Shown here: positions 13,131 through 23,632 of the stretch, piece by piece
Position numbering within the stretch: position 1 is the stretch's first letter
Layout of the letters: each line of letters starts with the position of its first letter
NCBI GenBank assembly: GCA_001692895.1
Contig: KV748187.1
Span: 2,352,836-2,416,835, forward strand
From: Cenococcum geophilum 1.58
Taxonomy: Eukaryota; Ascomycota; Dothideomycetes; Gloniales; Gloniaceae
DNA length: 64,000 nt
Direction: 5' to 3'
The notes under the pieces: model-generated
Databases searched by the model: none
The model's input: the letters and a program-made list of their open reading frames with translations, nothing else
Told to the model about the DNA's origin: nothing
Translations under genes and position numbers: made by a program

Positions 13131-14639
13131 TTATGCTAGATTAATATCTACCTAGGACTCCCTAATTAAATCGTCTATAATATAGGAAAGAACTTCTTAT
13201 CTATAGAGTTTTAATAATAGATAAAGGCAATAGCAATTAAGGTTAAAGAAGTCCCTATTAAGGTATATAATAGCATTAAAAAAGTAGAGTAATATTACGC
13301 GCTATTATACCGCGTATATAAGATTATCTCTTTAGAACTAGAGAATGCTAGTAAAGAACTTACCTTATAAATAGCTGTTAAAGCTATTAACGATTTCGCT
13401 AGCCTAGATGGACTTGTACCCATATTACTAGTCTTTAGCGCCTACCCTTAAATAACTAATAATTCTTTACTATCTCCCTCTATTATATAATAAGCTAAGG
13501 CTATTTATAAGGTAATAAAGNANNTNNNANNTCTCTANNCTATACGCTAGNTTAANAATNTACTAGNAATAAGAAATGGCCCAAATACCTTAACTACGCT
13601 TAATCTGCCACTCTAGTCTAAGGTACGCGTATAGCATAAAAAGGGAGGGTGGTTAGGCCCACATTAACTTATTATAATTAATAGTTAAACTTATACTATT
13701 TAGATGCCTTACAGACCTACTTAATTCCGTTTAACTATTATTAAGCCTTATTATAAAAATAATAGTTCTAAGCCTTTATAGGATACCCTAGAAGAGGCCT
13801 TAAAGGAGAACCACAATTAATATACTCTAGAAGGCGACTACAATTCTAATATAATTATAGTAGATACGCCGCAACTATAACGCGGTAGAGGTCGCCTAAA
13901 GGGATCACAAAATTGCTAATATCTTATTAATTTTAAAGAGTAATTTATTGCCGCCATTAAGAATAAAGTTAAGCTATTAATAGCCTTTATAACAGCTAAG
14001 GAGAAGGCTAACTTTAAACTTATAAAATAGCTCTAAAAAGAAGGTTATATTATAACTTTAGGAGCTCCTTTCTAAGTATCTAATAAGCAGGAGATTAATA
14101 GTCTTATTATAAGAGGAGTCTTTAAATTTAAGAAGTATAACCCTACTAAGTTTAATAAAGTTTGTATCTTTAAGTTAAGAATGGTTAATAAGATTAAGGG
14201 CAAAGCTACTAACGCCCTATTTAAGAAATTAAGGCTTATTATTTAAGGTTATAATAATAATAGCAAAAAAATAATTCTTATATAATCTCCTATAATTTAA
14301 CGAGCTAGTCAGCGAGTTATTATTATATTAGCTCCCTCCTTAATAAAGAATAAAATGGCGGTTTATTTATAAAATATTACTTAAGCCTATACCTAATTAG
14401 AGATATACCTTTAGCGCTTAATATTAGCATACCTTCTAAAGCAAATTTGCTACTAGTATCTTAAAGATACAATTATAGTTATGCTTAAGCCATTATATAG
14501 AATTGTAAAGGCAGAAACTTACTAGTAGGCTATTTATAGTAAGCACTATAAAGAGAAGCTTTTAATAACTACTTCTATATTTAATCCCTGCTTTCTTATT
14601 ATAACTATAGAAACCCTATTTAGAATTATTAGTATATAA
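13131..14639 (+). mobile_element. Copia-order retrotransposon, plus strand, fragment 2 (integrase to RT)
   Basis: The integrase core continues in frame from fragment 1: a YLGLPN block, then GKNF, then VPIKVYNSIKKVE and INDFASLDGLVPILLV. A hinge with the RGRPKGSQN patch follows at about 13,885. The first half of the reverse transcriptase includes FKLRMVNKIKGKATNALFKK and LKPLYRIVKAET. Stops are frequent. The fragment ends at the 15-bp duplication flanking LINE copy B. Ambiguous bases lie at 13,521-13,567. Confidence 0.8.
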
Positions 14640-16897
14640 TAATAATTCATTACTTAACGTTTGATTTAGATCCCTATTGGGCCCACGCGGACTACTCCTT
14701 ATTTATATATAGGGAGAAAACTCTATAAATAAGAAAACCCTATAATCCATCTCCCCGCCTTTTGGGACTCGCCTACTTAGCGCCTATAAGTCGCCTATGG
14801 TGCTCTACTACCTTACTGTTTAACCTCCTTGGGAACTACTGCTGCCGTAACAAGCCTATGGACGCGCTAGTATTACAAACTATTACTCTACTACTGTAGA
14901 GTTACTAGGGGGCACCTACTGCTCGCCCCCTTACCTTCTCTTACCATTTCCCTTATAACCCGGAACTAATTTAGTATATTTTAACTAATAAGCCACTAGG
15001 TGACCGCCTTGAGGCCTTTTTGTGTTAAGAGTAGTATATTATAGTTCTCTGTGCCAGCTGCTAAGAGTATTATTTCTTAATTGGTGTATAGGGGGTATAA
15101 TAGTATTATATATTTTGGTGTCTGTCTTAGCCAGCCATATTCGCATCTTAGGCTACCTATTAGGACACCCACCCAGTAAAGCTAATCTTTTAGTCCTATT
15201 ATTCCTGTTCTTAAGAGTGTTGCTATTATATTTTCTGCCTTTATTAGGCCTTCTCGGAGCCCTTAGGTATTTACCCCCTATAGCGTTAACTATGCTATAG
15301 CTTGGGTTTATTTTGTTTGAGTTAGCCTCTATACCTTTAACTCCTATTTACCTCTCTAGCGTTGGTCCAACCAGTATTGTATTACGGTAGATGGTTTCCC
15401 GGCGTTCTTATATGTTCTACTTTAGCTCCTTTCTCTATTTTACTGTTGTTTTTACTAACCTCTTATACGTCTCCCTTCCTCCTCTATATAGGCCTGGGCC
15501 CTAAAGCAGCACTATTCTTCTTCTGCTTTTTTTACCTGTTTCTTTAATATCTCTTCCCTACTTTAGGGTTGTTAGTTTATTCTCCTACGGGGCACCCTAG
15601 GGTCCCTCTATAGTTTACTTAGGCGTGTCTTAATATACTTTATAATATTAGAGTTGCGTTTATTTTACGTCCTTTATATTGCAGCGGCTTTAATATATAA
15701 CTATAGGGGGGGAATATTGGATTCCTTTTTAAGCAGTGCTGTGGCCGTTTACTTATACCCGCCTGTAATACTCTAGAGGTAGGCTATCTAGACCTTTTAA
15801 AGTGGTTTAAGGAGTGATTTAGGGGGGCCCTTCTTAGTTTCTCCAATGGCCTAAATACTGGATCTATATGTTATGGTTGGCCGGACGACTACTATATATA
15901 GTAGGCGTGACCTCTAGAAGTATGGACCCTATATAGAGTTAATAATCCTAGATAAAGCAATAAACTATGCTTAGCCTTTACGGGCCGCTTGCGCCGTATA
16001 TATGCTCCACCGGAGCTTACTGTCTACCTATACTCCTAATACCCTTAGGCCCTAAACTAATTAACCCCTAAAGCCTTAAATGCGAATTATATGCTAGAGA
16101 TCTGCAGATTGGTTACGTTTTCTTATAAAATAGATTAGCTAGTATTTCTCTGGTAAGAATTGGACTCTATAACGTTTTGCCTATTCTATATAAGTGTTAT
16201 AGGCTTTCTCTAGTGTTCTATAATTCTTTACGGCTGTTGGCCTATATATAATTAGGTTTATGTTATTAACAAAGCCTATCCCCTAGGTCGCCCCTTTCTT
16301 AAAGGAGTTAAGTAGGTTGCTTATAAAGAAAAGGAAGAGTATAGGCGAGAGGGGTAATCCTTGTGGTATTCCTGTTGCTACTATAATAAAGGGGCTCTAG
16401 TATCCGCTAAAGACTAGTGATGTTTCTTTCTAGCCTATAAACCCTTAGACAAATTATATAATCTATTTTAGGAAGCCCTTTGCCCTAAGGATATGCAGGA
16501 GACGCTTGTGGGGTATATTGTTGTAGGTACCACTGATGTCTAGGCTAAGCATTGATACTACGAAGTCCTTTCGCATTGCCTATGCAGATTTAATGGTGGC
16601 AGCGAGTAGCGTAAGTGCTGATAGTGTTGAGCGGTTCTTTCTTGCCCCTATTTAGCTTTGTGGTAGTAGGGCGTGTTCCTCTGCCGTGTCTGCCATGCGT
16701 TCCGCTATTACCCTTTCTAAGATCTTGCTAAGGGTGTTTTCTAAGGCAATAGGGCGGTAGCTTCCTGGGATTGAGTAATCTNCTTTGCCTTCTTTTCGTA
16801 GGACAACCGTCGTCATAGATCTTCCGAGTCGCGGGTAGTAGCCTATAGCAAAGCATGCTCTGGCTACATCTGCAAGCCAAGGTGCTATAAGTGGCCC
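14640..16897 (-). mobile_element. 5'-truncated LINE (copy B), minus strand
   Basis: This is nearly collinear with 7,600-9,860 of copy A. The reverse complement encodes RT sequence reading SYRPIALENTLSKILERVIA, then KNRSTLSALTLLAATIKS and SMLSLDISGTYNNIPHKRLL, with RIP-type stops. A short TAA tail marks the 3' end at 14,640. The 5' end stops abruptly inside RT at 16,897, with no endonuclease, as in a typical incomplete reverse transcription. The insertion is bounded by direct copies of ATTATTAGTATATAA (14,625-14,639 and 16,898-16,912). It interrupts the RT of the Copia host. One N occurs at 16,782. Confidence 0.85.
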
Positions 16898-17026
16898 ATT
16901 ATTAGTATATAAACTAATAATATAATTATCTTAGGAGACGACCAATTCTTAGCTCTTAAAGAGGATAAGCTAGTAAAGGCAAATCTTATAATAAAGCTAA
17001 AGGAAAAGCTTAATTTAATAACACTA
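16898..17026 (+). mobile_element. Copia-order retrotransposon, plus strand, fragment 3 (RT)
   Basis: A short RT piece reads TNNIIILGDDQFLALKEDKL and continues LVKANLIIKLKEKL, corresponding to the active-site strand and what follows it. It is in frame with fragment 2 once LINE copy B and one duplication copy are removed. It ends at the solo LTR. Confidence 0.8.
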
Positions 17027-17219
17027 TGTCACGGAACCCCACCGCAGGGGCCTCCATAGGAGAGCCCCGTGCTCTCGCGTACACCTCGCGTACAGCTTAT
17101 GTTAGCTACGCGTAGGTATATCACCTCCTTACGCCCTCGACCCTTACGATCGATCGCGCAACGTCTTGTAGACTCCTTGAATACATACGTCTTGTAGCCA
17201 CTGCCCCCGTCCCGTGACA
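17027..17219. repeat. GC-rich 193-bp solo LTR, TGTCACGG...CCGTGACA
   Basis: The segment starts TGTCACGGAACCCC and ends CGTCCCGTGACA, with perfect 8-bp inverted termini and TG...CA ends. It is flanked by CACTA (17,022-17,026) and TACTA (17,220-17,224), a 5-bp duplication with one C/T difference. Removing it with one flank restores the Copia RT frame. It is strikingly GC-rich and unmutated compared with its surroundings. An open frame on its minus strand is not convincing as a gene. It is best read as a solo LTR of another LTR family or a short TIR element. Confidence 0.75.
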
Positions 17220-18451
17220 TACTATTACTTTTTAATAGATATATCCTCTTCCTAAATAAGGATTCTATTACTTTGCGCTAGAAGGGTTAAGATAAGAAAA
17301 TTGATATTATTAATATTAATTCCCTAAAGTAAGGATACGTGGAGTAACACGCTTGTAAAGTTTATATTGCTTCTATCTATTAACCTAAGGCTTTATTTAA
17401 TCTCTCCGTTGCCGCCTAACACTAGAAACTAACTAAGGATAACGTTTTTGCCCTAAATAAATGTCTTTTTTAGTAAATAAACTATCTTAATTAGGGACTA
17501 TTTTATATGCCTATTAATCTTCCTACCGCTAAGCTCTTTATATTTATTAATAGATTATTTATAAATAATAAAGATTTTAGCTCCTAGTTAGGATATAANA
17601 TTATTATNNNNAANNAATNTACNNGAGANAATAACTTTATAATCTATAGTAATCTTATCTATTAGAGCTTAACTAAGAGTAAGCGCGTTACCTAAAGTGT
17701 TTTAGCGTTAGAGATATATAGAATAGTTAGCGGAGTTAATATAGCAATTATAATTGGAACTACCCTAAAGATAATTATAGATCGACTTAAACTTCCTATT
17801 ATCCCTATAATCGTGTGTACCGACTTATATTTCCTCTATAAATATTTAGTTAAGCTTAGTACTATAAAAAAGAAGCGCCTTATAATTAATATTATAGTAC
17901 TTTAGCAATCCTATAAGCGTTAAGAACTCTTTAAGATTTAATAGATTAATAGCCAAGATAACCTAGTAGATGCGATAATAAAGGCGAACCTAAATAAGGC
18001 ACTAGAGACGTTTATTAATATAAATACTCTATATATATAAGTTAAAGGTTAGGTTAAAAGGGAGTCCCTAGAAATTTCTTAGTTATATAAGGTCTTAAGA
18101 TATTTAGGAACTTTAACTAGCGGTTAAAGTTATCTAATTAGTTAGATTCTCTTACTAAGACTTTTTAGAAGGGGGGATTCTATAGACCCTAACTTAACCT
18201 AGCTAATTAGGATTTTCCATCCCTAGGATAGAAAATTGCTATTGGCTCGCTTACTACTAGCGTCTTAGCGGCCCTCTAAATAAGATGCCTACCTATAACT
18301 CCTAAGTAAGAGAGCTATATACTAAGAGGCAAATTTTAGGATAGCGAGACTTATATTATAATAGCAATAGTAAGTAAGGAGAATTTATATTTATTATAAT
18401 AGTTAAATAGTATTTATCTATAGATGGCAACTATAAAAGAAGAGTTGCTAG
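17220..18451 (+). mobile_element. Copia-order retrotransposon, plus strand, fragment 4 (RT end, RNase H, 3' region)
   Basis: The RT end reads LLLFNRYILFLNKDSITLR. The RNase H region follows: ALFNLSVAA, then TAKLFIFINRLFINNKDFSS and TIIGTT-like sequence, then IIPIIVCTDLYFLYKYLVK, in which the D of CTD is an expected catalytic position. The ending VDAIIKANLNKALET is typical of the RNase H tail. A polypurine tract AGAAGGGGGG lies at 18,167-18,176, so a 3' LTR may begin near 18,177. Its start is not a clear TG, perhaps because of mutation. Ns occur near 17,600-17,630. Confidence 0.75.
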
Positions 18452-18618
18452 TGTTGGGAATAAGGTAAGTTGCCGTCACGTGTTGCCGCGGCACTAGCGT
18501 GGCGAGGAGCCTTACGTTCCTCGCCCTTCCTCATTCCAATCAATAAGCTTTATTAACCAACATCACTGTAACCCTACTCGAGTAGTCGTTATTGGTGAGT
18601 CACCCTATATGACCAACA
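18452..18618 (+). repeat. LTR-like repeat, copy 2 (TG...CA ends)
   Basis: It begins TGTTGGGAATAAGG and ends TATATGACCAACA. It is the less mutated relative of 1,410-1,617 in opposite orientation. It lies beyond the 3' region of the plus-strand Copia element. It could be that element's LTR or an independent insertion; no matching 5-bp flanks were seen. Confidence 0.6.
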
Positions 18619-19480
18619 TTAACTTTATAACCTTACAATAATTTTATATATATTTTAAACAAAAATTTAAATATAGAGAGTCTTAGTAAAAGCAAATCTC
18701 TATAATATATTAGAATTTTAAGGAATATTTTTAATCCCTAGTAGTAGAAAATATATGCTAAATATAGTAAGTTTAGTAAAAAATCGGTAAAACATCGAGA
18801 CTTTTAATAAAGGACTGTAAAATATAAGACTTTAAAAAAAGCTATAATAGCTAAATTTTATATAGTAATAGGCCTTATAACTATTTTAAAGCTCTAGAAT
18901 TAATTTTGTGGTTGCTATATAGTAATTTAGCAAAAAATATCACATTTGGTGTGGTCTGGGCACGGACACTTATGACACCCCACTGTAAGGACCAATTTTG
19001 ACGGGTTAAGGGATAATGATGCCATATGACAGTTCGGGGGTGATTCTGAAAGAGTAAGGGGGATAAGGAGCTAAATCTGCTGCTGACATTGTTAGATTGC
19101 TTCGCATGAGAAAAAACTCACAGCTCCTAGTCTTCTCAAGGTTTGGGGCGAGTTTCTAATTTATCATTTGAGACTTCTTAAGAGTATCTTAAATAAGGAT
19201 AACTTGTGTTAATGTGCTAGATGAAGAGGCAGAGCCACTGCAGCGACTATAGTAACCAAATCTCCAAAAATTATTCACAATCAGTATTGCACTCATATAA
19301 ACCACCGAGCCATCCAATCCTCACTTAATAAGTCCATCCAGATAAGTAGTATCGACCTTAATACTCCCACGTTTCCCCACTGCCAACAGGAAAAATTGCG
19401 CTGAACCTATTCAAAAACCATCTACAAGTCCTACGGGGCACCAGCAACGTGTTCACAACCGAGCATAACGCATTTCGAGA
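18619..19480. other. AT-rich isochore edge and 3' flank of the transporter gene
   Basis: Up to about 18,950 the sequence is very AT-rich and non-coding. After TCACATTTGGTGTGGTCTGG it changes to ordinary composition. No gene is supported in the 3' flank. Confidence 0.6.
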
Positions 19481-21588
19481 TCAGCGCCAGAATTCCAGGA
19501 AATCAGAGATTTTGTCTGAGATCTTGAAGAAGACGTTGTGGCGGGCAAAGAAAGAGCGGCTTTTCTTGCCGAAGATATCTATAGGCACATTAACCTCATT
19601 GCGTGATACCCTGAAAAGTAGTCGCCGGGCAGCAGGGAGATATTACGTACACATAGGCACAGTAAGCAAGCATATAGCCACCTGAACGCTCGCGATAGCC
19701 ATGAACACGGGCTTGACACCGTGCTGCGCAAGCCAGTCGTAGCCGTTCCAGGTAAGGCCAAAGCTGAAAATGTTTTTGAAGACGAGGAGACAGGTGAAGG
19801 CTTCGACGGAAATTTCGCCTAGGTTTACATGACTAGTTAGTCAATTTGTACCCACGAGATTTGCAAGTCTCCCACTTCCTGCGATTACAGTGAGCGAAGA
19901 GGAATACTTACGATGCGCATCAACAATGTACAACGCGCTGGCCACGGCACCCAATACCATGCCCATAACCTCTAACGCAAAGAAAAAGTCAGGCCAGAAC
20001 CACCCGTACTTCGTTGTATTGTTGCTCGTAATACCAAAACCATAGAGGCCAGCACATCCAAAGATCAGCTGTGGAATTACTAGAACCATACGGAATTCCG
20101 GTTCGTAGATGCCACGATTTAGCCGTGTTAGACGGCTTGCGGACCAGTCGGCTATCAAACCTGCGAGTACAAAGCCGAGCAGAGCTCCAATAAAGGCACC
20201 GGTATACATGTACCCGGTTTTAACTTCGTCAAAAAAGAGGGGAGGTCCAAACATTATGGCTGCGAGAACGATACCAATCATAACAGTCCAGCCGATAAGA
20301 GTGCCTTGGATGAGGCATGCCTACAACGGATTAGTGGCTGCTGAGATCCAGATATTTTGAGTGTAGAAATTTCAAGGGAAACCCACTTACCCATAGAATA
20401 CCAGGGTGAAGGAATAGCGGGAAAGGCCTCAGCAGTAGATGAAGATACCTCTCATCTGTCTTCCTCCCATTAAACGGCATTAGACTGTTTTTCCAGCTTG
20501 ATTTCACCGGCGTAGGCCCTTGTTCTGCATCGTGGACTCCCTGAACAATTGCTTCTCCTTCAGGCTTTTCGTCTCGTCCGTTGGTGGGCTGCTGGGAATC
20601 CCTAGGACTCTCCGGCCCAGTGCCTTGACTATGTCGCCCATTTTGATACAATTCAACCGCAGATTCCATGCTGTGATGTTCAACTCTCGTCGTTGCAGTG
20701 TCCGTATTGAAATGTGCATCGCGCCTAAATGCAGTCTCCGGCACAAAGAATATCACCACCGGAAGCAGGACGCCGGAGAAAATCGCCACAAAGTAGAACG
20801 TCCACTGCCATCCTATAGAATCCGCAATCTTGCCCACAAGCACCGGTGTGAAGAAGGCGCCTCCGAAGAGCGCAAGATTGGACAGCGCCATGCGTTTACC
20901 TCGCTGGTGCACATGATACAGATCGCCCACGCTGGCATTGACTAAAGCCTCGAAGGGAGCGAGACCGATTCCCTGGAAGATTCGGGCGCCTAGAAGACTT
21001 TTGTAGTTTTTGTTGCTCGCGCCACCCCATGCGCTGCTGAACACGAGAATTACGGTTCCCAGGAGGTATAAGTGTCGCTTTCCCCATACTCTCGCCGAGG
21101 GAACGAACAAGAGTCCAGCTATGCCAACTCCAAGGAGATGGTAGCCAGTCAGTAATGCTACATCGGTGAAGGTACGCGTGAAGTATAGCGAAAGGGAGAG
21201 GGTGTCGGCAGCTAGGAGGGGGCTAAGTGTTGAGGCAATGATCGAGAGAAGGGATAAGGTAAGTAGGATCATGTCGCGTCTCCATAATGGCCAATTCTGG
21301 TCTTGTTAGTCTAAATCTATTTTGATCTTCGGATAACCTCTTAATATACGTACAAGGGGATCGTTCGGATCGTTGGAGGGTTGAGGCACGAGGATGATCT
21401 GCCCTGTGGGGTCGTACTTCAGATTGGGATCATGAACAGCATGTTCCTCCTGCAACCTGACCTCATCATCAAGGACAGTTGCGGTGCCTGCGATCAACTT
21501 CAGTTTTGTTATGCCCTACGTTCGTTTGTTCCCACTTCTTACCAGGAACGTGCTGGAGCTTGGTGTCGTCAAGAATACCGAGGCCCAT
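19481..21588 (-). CDS. Major facilitator superfamily transporter (DHA1-like)
   Basis: A predicted 586-residue plasma-membrane transporter with six exons: 21,543-21,588; 21,354-21,487; 20,391-21,296; 19,912-20,320; 19,651-19,818; 19,481-19,578. All phases agree. The start MGLGILDDTKLQHVPG lies in the first small exon. The next exon gives VPQPSNDPNDPL, and exon 3 opens with NWPLWRRDM, the usual pre-TM1 signature of fungal drug:H+ or polyamine-type MFS proteins. Later segments include GARIFQGIGLAPFEALV, DLYHVHQRGKR and a GWQWTFYF helix. A long hydrophilic, acidic central loop separates two six-helix halves. The C-terminal exons read NGYDWLAQHG and PMYIFGKKSRSFF. Substrate cannot be inferred. It is the first intact gene after the AT-rich block and stands alone. 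Confidence 0.88.
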
Positions 21589-23632
21589 GATTGCGGTAGG
21601 ACTCACTCTGGAGGCGTAAAGGAACTTCTTGTCACATAATGAGCATGCGCATTCGTATGTATGTCAGAGTCCATCAAGACCCTTGCGTCTGTACATGCGG
21701 CATTTGTGGACTTTAAGAGATGCTGGTAGACAGCCGAATGGCGGAGCGTTTAAGATTGCGCGAAGCGGCTACAGTACCAAAGTACCAATGGATGAGCGTA
21801 AACCATAAAATACCGCATAGGCTATGATATTGGGTCGTCATTAAGGCCCTAGAAGTCTATAGGATTTCTGGATAAGGGTTATAGGGCTTAACACCAAATA
21901 GGTATTGATATCAAAACCCGCAGTGATACAATCTCACGGGCTATCATTAACAATTTCCACGGTCATTTGTCTTAGGAAGTTGCTTTTGAATCGCTACGCA
22001 AACATAATTACTGCGCCTCCATGAGATTCCGTACTCTCTCAAACTCCGCAGAGTCTTGAACAGTACCAAACCTTTGCTTCCTTTACGAGAGTATAACAGC
22101 GTTCTACGACTTCTTATATTACTTCTGCGTGCTTTTCTAGTAGCGCTTGTTGTCATATTCGTTCGCCTTGGAGTCTCCAGAAGCAAAGGTAATTCAACAT
22201 TAAGGTCTCTAAATATATCGGGGACGTCTATTGTATTCGAATATGATATTTTAAAAGGCAAGTAACCCTTGAACCAAAGCCCGTAAGCTGTATAACCGAT
22301 GCAATGAGGCCTGCCGCCACTATAGCTTCAGCCATGGGCAGAAGCGTACGAAGGACGACGGTCGAACAAAGAGGAGAGCATCAAAGTACGTCTGAAATGT
22401 AATAACCTTGTTTCTCGAGTCACCGGCAATATTGTCCAATCCAACGCATGCTTCGTAAATATCCTCGACAGGCGGGTAGAAACTAGCTAAAGCGGTCACA
22501 TATAACACTGAATGTTCATGACTCAGTCAATCCGGTATCTCAAGTAGAATCACCAAGACCAGGTAGGACAGCTACTCATTAACAGCGAATAGTGAAGACA
22601 TGAAGTATGGCCTTGGGGGGAAGTGGTTGTATCCATCTGATTGTGCTTAGATGCTTATACGCCTGCAAGAACTCAATCTGTGAGTAGGTAGCAGCCTGTA
22701 CTCGAAGCAAATCCGAAATATTTCAGATAAAATTTCGCTATTGAAGAACACCAGATAATTTGACAGTACGCGCATAAATCATAGCAGACGCAAACAAATC
22801 ATTAGGTATCATCTATATGGAATAATGCGGTGTATTCAATTTCGTTGTACAGTATTCCAAGTACCTATCCATCCCTCAATCCATCGTATTGAATCCAGTC
22901 TAGTCCTCCCTAAAACTTCGGCGGCGACACAGTCCCTAAAAACCCCTCAAACACCCAAACCGCCTCCCATTCCCCAAGAATCATGAGAGGTGGTAGAAAA
23001 CTCCAATCCGGACCAGGCCAGTATAAACAAAAACCTCGCACTACCGCGCTAGCGGTCATAGAGAAAACACTTAACAGACAGAAAACCACGGACCCGCGGA
23101 GATCCTATGCGCCGCTAATAACCCTTCGCCATAGAGAAATCCATTCCCAAGTCATCAACCTTGACCCTCATGCTCCAGTGCTCGTAGTGACCTGTGGAGA
23201 TCTGGTATCGTGTAATCTGGTTTCCGCGAACCGGACAGTGAACCTACGCCCCCAAAACCAAGAGGCGCCTACCAGAGGATCAGAACGCACCTTGAACACA
23301 TGTTGTATGGCAAATCCAGAATCGAAAGAACAAACAGCGTAGAGGATGAATGAACAAGCCAGTAGAGGAGACAGCCCTTGAAAGCAGTATAGACACCTGA
23401 AACTCCCCCAAATGCAGTGTGAATGAAATATAAAAACTAGAATATAATGCTTTGACAAGCCCGTATACGATTGTAGATGCATGAATGAGATATATGGTGA
23501 TTTCCAAAACTCTTGTACTGAGTCCAACGATAATTGACTTTGCCCGCCTAACCTGTTATGCACAAACAATAGGTGGTTAATTCTGCTATGCAAAAGATCG
23601 GACTTAAATGCTTCAAACGTATGTAGCCATTG
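21589..23632. other. Intergenic, about 2 kb, no supported gene
   Basis: This holds the promoter of the transporter (right of 21,588) and the 3' flank of atg1. Open frames on both strands at 21,947-22,265 and one at 22,983-23,342 have no recognisable domain, several start at non-ATG codons, and none joins to a neighbour by splicing. I see no RNA gene. Confidence 0.5.

Noticed and set aside
8077-15300. Paired plus-strand hydrophobic frames (8,077-8,262 and 15,022-15,300) resembling small membrane proteins
   Set aside because: They lie antisense in homologous positions of the two LINE copies, so they are shadows of the element's 3' part.
17029-17220. Minus-strand 63-codon frame in the GC-rich island
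   Set aside because: It coincides almost exactly with the TG...CA solo LTR and has no homology I recognise.
21947-22265. Overlapping open frames on both strands between the transporter and atg1
   Set aside because: No domain, non-ATG start on the minus strand, and no splice partners.
22983-23593. 119-codon plus and 141-codon minus overlapping frames
   Set aside because: They contradict each other, have no domain, and the minus frame starts at a non-ATG codon.
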